A stretch of 64,000 nt of DNA. It comes from an uncultured Clostridia bacterium. Its GTDB lineage: Bacteria; Bacillota; Clostridia; Oscillospirales; Acutalibacteraceae. Under the pieces are notes generated by a model. The model ran no database searches. It saw only the letters and a program-made list of their open reading frames with translations, and was not told the DNA's origin. The stretch lies in assembly GCA_947625785.1 (NCBI GenBank), contig CANQPS010000002.1, forward strand, positions 124,001 to 188,000, in the 5' to 3' direction. Position numbers and translations under genes: made by a program. Below are positions 63,659 to 64,000 of this stretch, piece by piece. Numbering within the stretch: the stretch's first letter is position 1; each line of letters begins with the position of its first letter.

Positions 63659-64000
63659 ATGTCAAAATTAGCAAGTAAATTACCTTTTTTTATTCAGTCG
63701 GTAATTTATGTTGTAGTTGGATTTATACTATTATTGAAGTCGGAAAAATCATTGACCTTGATTTCGAGGATTGCGGCAACGCTTTTAATATTAGTAGGTG
63801 CAATCAATGTAATCAGGTCATTAGTTAAAAAAGATACATTAGGCTCATTTGTTTTTCCGGGTGGAATACTTTGTGTAATTATAGGTGCGTTTCTATTTTA
63901 TAAACCACTTACAATATCAAATATCCTTGTTGTAATACTTAGCTTTGGTATTATATTAAGCGGAATATTCAAACTTCAAAATGCAATAGAAATCGCCAGA
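63659..64000 (+). CDS. DUF308/HdeD-family membrane protein (runs off the window)
   Basis: 114 residues visible from ATG 63659 (MSKLASKLPFFIQSVIYVVV), behind AGGAGG. Regular short membrane helices (VGFILLLKSEKSLTLISRIA, then PGGILCVIIGAFLFYKPLTI) are the DUF308/HdeD repeat pattern. Role unknown in Firmicutes. It occupies the place where leuB is often found after leuCD, and may be cotranscribed. The end is outside the window. Confidence 0.75.
   Translation, partial: MSKLASKLPFFIQSVIYVVVGFILLLKSEKSLTLISRIAATLLILVGAINVIRSLVKKDTLGSFVFPGGILCVIIGAFLFYKPLTISNILVVILSFGIILSGIFKLQNAIEIAR

Noticed and set aside
1..64000. tRNA, rRNA or prophage genes
   Set aside because: No cloverleaf-like stretch, ribosomal RNA sequence, integrase or phage structural protein was recognised on either strand; short RNA genes could still be missed by eye.

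Overview
The window is a low-GC (roughly one third G+C by eye), densely coded chromosomal segment from an endospore-forming, Gram-positive Clostridia-type bacterium. The evidence is sporulation and germination genes (gpr, spoIIP, spoVAE, a cwlJ-gerQ pair), a CIRCE-controlled hrcA-grpE-dnaK-dnaJ operon, PolC-type DNA polymerase III, RNase Y, strong Shine-Dalgarno sites with frequent TTG/GTG starts, and rho-independent terminators throughout. Features such as an EFR1 flavodoxin-ferredoxin, a DUF1540 protein, a DUF6273 lipoprotein, BspA-like LRR remnants and IS1341-type TnpB elements fit gut-associated Clostridia; genus is not decidable from sequence reading alone. I saw no tRNA, rRNA or CRISPR array.

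Layout. 1-6.8 kb: end of a TerD-family gene running into a calcium P-type ATPase, a short PTS Enzyme I-like protein, a YmdB-type phosphodiesterase, a large structured repeat, and a DacF-like protein that has lost its catalytic serines. 6.9-10.6 kb: rplM-rpsI (minus) and gpr-spoIIP (plus). 10.6-18.9 kb: fakA-like and recG (minus), rny, an unknown 277-residue protein and a LysM/G5/M23 cell-wall peptidase. 19-20.8 kb: a redox group on the minus strand (DUF1540, EFR1, thioredoxin). 20.8-30.6 kb: accessory stretch with two TnpB-only IS elements, glgB, a DHHW protein, a Nudix hydrolase, a thioesterase-HAD pair, and a zone of decayed genes. 30.6-39.4 kb: a second calcium ATPase, then hrcA-grpE-dnaK-dnaJ-prmA. 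39.5-51.5 kb: a sugar-phosphate transferase with an in-frame amber codon upstream, then pyrH-frr-uppS-cdsA-dxr-rseP-ispG-polC, linking ribosome recycling, isoprenoid/lipid carrier synthesis and replication. 51.6-64 kb: AI-2E exporter, cobalamin adenosyltransferase, PAP2, cwlJ-gerQ, CDF transporter, an isolated spoVAE, a TPR-only MalT-like protein, hypothetical and lipoprotein genes, a D-lactate dehydrogenase-type gene, leuCD, and the start of a DUF308/HdeD membrane protein.

There is no single large unknown gene cluster. The features most deserving a second look are smaller: the serine-less DacF homologue, the stand-alone Enzyme I fragment, a 26-bp perfect palindrome over the thioredoxin start site, the dispersed hairpin repeat with a compensatory base-pair change between copies, the paired TnpB/omega-RNA elements with insulating terminators, and the amber codon in front of the sugar transferase.

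Many true starts lie downstream of the longest open frame, because the Shine-Dalgarno itself often contains or abuts an in-frame ATG/GTG. Starts given here are adjusted for that, and the reason is stated in each entry.
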